This document shows positions 61,710-64,000 of a DNA stretch of 64,000 bases, in pieces. The stretch is taken from assembly GCF_017874735.1 (NCBI RefSeq), contig NZ_JAGGLV010000028.1, positions 24,818 through 88,817 of the forward strand, in the 5' to 3' direction. This stretch comes from Paenibacillus silagei. GTDB lineage: Bacteria; Bacillota; Bacilli; Paenibacillales; Paenibacillaceae. Below the pieces are notes generated by a model, which saw only the letters and a list, made by a program, of their open reading frames with translations, ran no database searches and was not told the DNA's origin. A program made the position numbers and the translations under genes. Every line of letters starts with the position of its first letter. Position 1 is the first letter of the stretch.

Positions 61710-62810
61710 CTATTTTCTTTTCGTCACTTTATACAATAACATGGCAAGCTTCACAATAGCGGCATCCCCAAAGCTACGGACATCGGCCCCCGTCTCCTGT
61801 TTGATCTTGTCCAGCCTGTAGAGTAGCGTGTTGCGGTGAATGTACAGCTTCTTGGCGGTTTCACTGACATTGCAGTCCATTTCAAAAAAACTCTCCAGCG
61901 TCAGCAGCATTTCCTTATCCGCCAGTACCGCCGTGTAATCACCGATCTGGCCCAGCAGCTGTCTCCGCCGGTCATCCGGAATACTGTTAACCAGCCGCTC
62001 CATGTGCAGCTCCCACGGCAGATGAATATAATCGCCTACCTGGAAGATACGGCCAAGAATAATGGTCTCCCGCAGCAAGGCGACTGCTCCTGTCAGACCT
62101 TTAACCGGGATAATGGCTGGAGAGACCGCCAGATGGAAGACGCCAACCCACTCGCTGGCAATCAGTTCATGCAGCCCCATAGAAGTCTGTGACAGCAAAT
62201 CCTCAGCACTCTCTTCCTCATCCTCTTTATCATCTCCGCCTGTGAGGAGTTCCTTACGGGCTAAAATTAACCATTCCTTATCCTGCAGGGGAACCAGCAA
62301 TACATCATTCTCGAAATAACTGCGCAGCAGCTTCATTAAGGAGCGATACGTCATCTGCGGATTATGAACATTCTCGCTTACCAGCATGAACGGAATCATA
62401 TCTCCGAACAGCCGGCCCTTCAGCGAGATTTCATCCGGGATCTCCGCATCGTCCTTCTCCTGCTCCAGTTGGGCATTCAGCCAGCTGCTAAGCTGCCGCG
62501 CCTCCATCTCCCCTTCTTCCTTGAACCCGGTTGCCTTCAGCGCTACCGCAAAATTGCGTCCGGCATAATTCACCAGCTCCAGCTCCAGCGGCGACAGCCC
62601 CTCTGTCTCCACCCACACTGCTGTAACACGGCCATCATTCTCATAGAGGGGAATCCAGAGATAACCCTCATGAATGACCGGCAGTTCCTGATCCTTATCC
62701 GTACCTATGCCAAAAAGTGAAGCGGAATGCTGTCTCCCCAGCTGCTTGATTCCGGTCCTCTTTCCGGTGAGTTGCTCCAATTTTTGACGCAAACCCTCAC
62801 TATCCATCAT
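61710..62810 (-). CDS. PucR/CdaR-type helix-turn-helix regulator
   Basis: A 366-residue regulator with a C-terminal PucR-type HTH_30 motif (LESFFEMDCNVSETAKKLYIHRNTLLYRLDKIKQETG, about 315-350). The middle shows no clear domain I can name. ATG 62810 is the third in-frame start with GGAG seven bases upstream; ATG 62816 is alternative. It lies upstream of msmX with a 109-bp gap and may govern it, but no common operator is visible. Confidence 0.8.
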   Translation of the reverse strand: MMDSEGLRQKLEQLTGKRTGIKQLGRQHSASLFGIGTDKDQELPVIHEGYLWIPLYENDGRVTAVWVETEGLSPLELELVNYAGRNFAVALKATGFKEEGEMEARQLSSWLNAQLEQEKDDAEIPDEISLKGRLFGDMIPFMLVSENVHNPQMTYRSLMKLLRSYFENDVLLVPLQDKEWLILARKELLTGGDDKEDEEESAEDLLSQTSMGLHELIASEWVGVFHLAVSPAIIPVKGLTGAVALLRETIILGRIFQVGDYIHLPWELHMERLVNSIPDDRRRQLLGQIGDYTAVLADKEMLLTLESFFEMDCNVSETAKKLYIHRNTLLYRLDKIKQETGADVRSFGDAAIVKLAMLLYKVTKRK

Positions 62811-62914
62811 CACCATTCTCCACCACTTTTGCTTTTTTCGCTTATTTTATCATATTTTGCTGTAAAATGCGGAATTTGCGCTTACGAGCATACTTGTATC
62901 ATGTATCAAAATAC

Positions 62915-62945
62915 AAAAAAGGCCACCACCCTAAAAGTGATGACC
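62915..62945 (-). terminator. Terminator of the rRNA-tRNA operon
   Basis: On the minus strand GGTCATCAC pairs with GTGGTGGCC (nine pairs including G-U), followed by TTTTTT, 14 bases after the last tRNA. Confidence 0.8.
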
Positions 62946-62958
62946 GTTTGACTTAAGA

Positions 62959-63031
62959 TGAGCCATGAAGGACTCGAACCTTCGACACCCTGATTAAAAG
63001 TCAGGTGCTCTACCAACTGAGCTAATGGCTC
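62959..63031 (-). tRNA. tRNA-Lys (anticodon TTT)
   Basis: A 73-base tRNA; acceptor GAGCCAT/ATGGCTC pairs fully and the loop CTTTTAA gives TTT. CCA is not encoded. Last tRNA of the cluster. Confidence 0.96.
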
Positions 63032-63042
63032 CTAAAAAGGGA

Positions 63043-63125
63043 TGGAGGCTGATGGATTCGAACCACCGAACACGTACGTGAGCAGATTTACAGTCTGATG
63101 CGTTTGGCCACTTCGCTAAGCCTCC
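63043..63125 (-). tRNA. tRNA-Tyr (anticodon GTA)
   Basis: An 83-base class II tRNA with a long variable arm; loop CTGTAAA gives GTA. Acceptor GGAGGCT/AGCCTCC pairs fully. CCA is not encoded. Confidence 0.96.
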
Positions 63126-63129
63126 ATGA

Positions 63130-63205
63130 TGGTGGCGCGGGAGGGAATCGAACCCCCGACACAAGGATTTTCAGTCCTTTGCTCTACCGACTGAGCTACC
63201 GAGCC
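63130..63205 (-). tRNA. tRNA-Phe (anticodon GAA) with an acceptor-stem mismatch
   Basis: Loop CTGAAAA gives GAA and CCA is encoded. The acceptor arms are GGCTCGG and CCGCGCC: position 4 (T) faces position 69 (C), a mismatch where the Bacillus homologue has A69. All other pairs are sound. Confidence 0.9.
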
Positions 63206-63230
63206 ATAAACAAACCTTAAAACAAAAAAA

Positions 63231-63251
63231 ATGGCGGAACCGACGGGATAC
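63231..63251 (-). repeat. 3'-terminal tRNA-Asp fragment
   Basis: The first 21 bases equal the encoded CCA, discriminator, acceptor and part of the T arm of tRNA-Asp at 63343-63363 and then diverge. The 90 bases between this fragment and intact tRNA-Asp hold no tRNA and no gene I can recognise. Confidence 0.7.
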
Positions 63252-63342
63252 TCTTCACTCCGTTACGAGATTGCGAAGTATTCCTTACGATGCCTATGCT
63301 TCAACGAACCCAGGGAATTCTCATCCCTTATGCCATTGAAAA

Positions 63343-63420
63343 TGGCGGAACCGACGGGATTCGAACCCGCGATCTCCTGCGTGACAGGCAGGCATGTTAG
63401 GCCAACTACACCACGGTTCC
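63343..63420 (-). tRNA. tRNA-Asp (anticodon GTC)
   Basis: Acceptor GGAACCG/CGGTTCC pairs fully with discriminator G and encoded CCA; loop CTGTCAC gives GTC. A copy of its 3' end lies about 112 bases downstream. Confidence 0.96.
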
Positions 63421-63438
63421 ACAATTTGCTCTTAAAAA

Positions 63439-63514
<76 letters not shown>

Positions 63515-63547
63515 ACGGTGTAAGGTAATACAATTCGAACATAAAAA

Positions 63548-63623
63548 TGGTGGAGGCTGAGGGGTTCGAACCCCCGACCCTCTGCTTGTAAGGCAGATGC
63601 TCTCCCAGCTGAGCTAAGCCTCC
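63548..63623 (-). tRNA. tRNA-Val (anticodon TAC)
   Basis: Acceptor GGAGGCT/AGCCTCC pairs fully, CCA is encoded, loop CTTACAA gives TAC. Confidence 0.96.
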
Positions 63624-63632
63624 GGGTATGTA

Positions 63633-63709
63633 TGGTAGCGGCAGAGGGGATCGAACCCCCGACCTCACGGGTATGAACCGTACGCTCTAGCCAGCTGAGC
63701 TACGCCGCC
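63633..63709 (-). tRNA. tRNA-Met, elongator (anticodon CAT)
   Basis: Acceptor GGCGGCG/TGCCGCT pairs with G-U at both ends, CCA is encoded, loop TTCATAC gives CAT. The paired G1 and the body sequence match the Bacillus elongator tRNA-Met and not the initiator. Confidence 0.93.
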
Positions 63710-63733
63710 ACACTACAAGTATTGGATTTATAA

Positions 63734-63825
63734 TGGCGGAGAGAGAGGGATTCGAACCCTCGCACCGCTTACGCAGTCTAACCCCTTAGCAGAGGGTCCC
63801 CTTATAGCCACTTGGGTATCTCTCC
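63734..63825 (-). tRNA. tRNA-Ser (anticodon GCT)
   Basis: A 92-base class II tRNA with a long variable arm; acceptor GGAGAGA/TCTCTCC pairs, discriminator G, CCA encoded, loop CTGCTAA gives GCT. It is the first tRNA after the 23S gene. Confidence 0.96.
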
Positions 63826-63906
63826 AAATTAATGGTAGCCATGTAAATCCGCACAGGAAATTGATTCCTGAAAACTGAATCCGAAACGAATCTGCGTGTT
63901 AGAAAT

Positions 63907-64000
63907 TTGGATAAGCCCTCGACCGATTAGTATTGGTCAGCTCCATGCATTGCTGCACTTCCACCTCCAACCTATCTACCTCGTCGTCTTCAAGGGGTCT
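63907..64000 (-). rRNA. 23S rRNA, 3' end (partial)
   Basis: The last 94 or so bases are the reverse complement of the 3' end of bacterial 23S rRNA: GGTAGATAGGTTGGAGGTG, GCAATGCATGGAGCTGACC, CAATACTAATCGGTCGAGG then the closing GCTTATCC. The 5' part is outside the window. The exact 3' end is estimated. No 5S gene follows before tRNA-Ser. Confidence 0.92.

Overview
The window reads as chromosomal DNA of a Gram-positive, low-to-medium-GC Firmicute, most likely a Paenibacillus. The basis is the gene order (cggR-gapA-pgk-tpiA-gpmI-eno; secG-rnr-smpB-ssrA; rapZ-glmR-whiA-crh; hprK-lgt-ppaX), the AGGAGG-type ribosome binding sites, and the large AraC-type sensor next to a CUT1 sugar transporter. The genus is inferred from protein style and was not tested by a search.

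Region by region. (1) 1-8.3 kb is a polysaccharide utilisation locus: a secreted PL8-family lyase (cut by the window edge), a GH130 enzyme, a lipoprotein solute-binding protein and two permeases on the minus strand, with a divergent membrane-bound AraC-type sensor. It has no ATPase gene; the MsmX-type ATPase at 60.5 kb is the likely engine. (2) 8.3-18.2 kb is an accessory region, partly AT-rich. It holds a PhnB-like protein, two abutting gene remnants (DUF6155-like and a helicase C-terminus), an Rpn-type nuclease, an MscS channel, an orphan P-loop protein, a TetR regulator with an SDR/hydrolase fusion under a shared operator, a nucleotidyltransferase and a retropepsin-like protease pair. Degenerate pieces of ssrA and its terminator are scattered through its right end, which ends at intact ssrA, so it may have grown by repeated integration there. 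(3) 18.2-22.9 kb: ssrA, smpB, rnr (with a roughly 270-residue Gly/Ala/Lys/Arg-rich tail) and secG, the trans-translation and RNA-decay block. (4) 23.0-30.4 kb: the central glycolytic operon behind a CggR operator. (5) 30.5-34.6 kb: tRNA-Arg, clpP under a CtsR operator, an SGNH hydrolase and two exported proteins. (6) 34.7-38.9 kb: crh-like HPr, whiA, glmR, rapZ, glcK. (7) 39.1-42.8 kb: a DUF438/DUF1858 pair behind an Fnr-type palindrome, and thiC behind a TPP riboswitch. (8) 42.8-54.1 kb: trxB, a TPR protein and the complete operon hisZGDBHAF-hisIE-hisJ-prs. (9) 54.3-62.8 kb: gntK, two acyltransferases, ppaX, lgt, hprK, msmX and a PucR-type regulator. (10) 62.9-64.0 kb: eight tRNA genes on the minus strand following the 3' end of a 23S rRNA gene, with no 5S gene between them.

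Carbon control is a theme: HPr kinase, a Crh-like protein that keeps His15, GlmR, CggR, glucokinase, a multi-sugar ATPase and a cre-like site upstream of the lyase all fall in one window. The most interesting leads are the ssrA-derived repeats, the Crh-position protein with a phosphorylatable His15, the Fnr-type site in front of DUF1858-DUF438, the TetR/SDR-hydrolase regulon, the tailed RNase R, and the tRNA-Asp fragment plus missing 5S gene in the rRNA operon.
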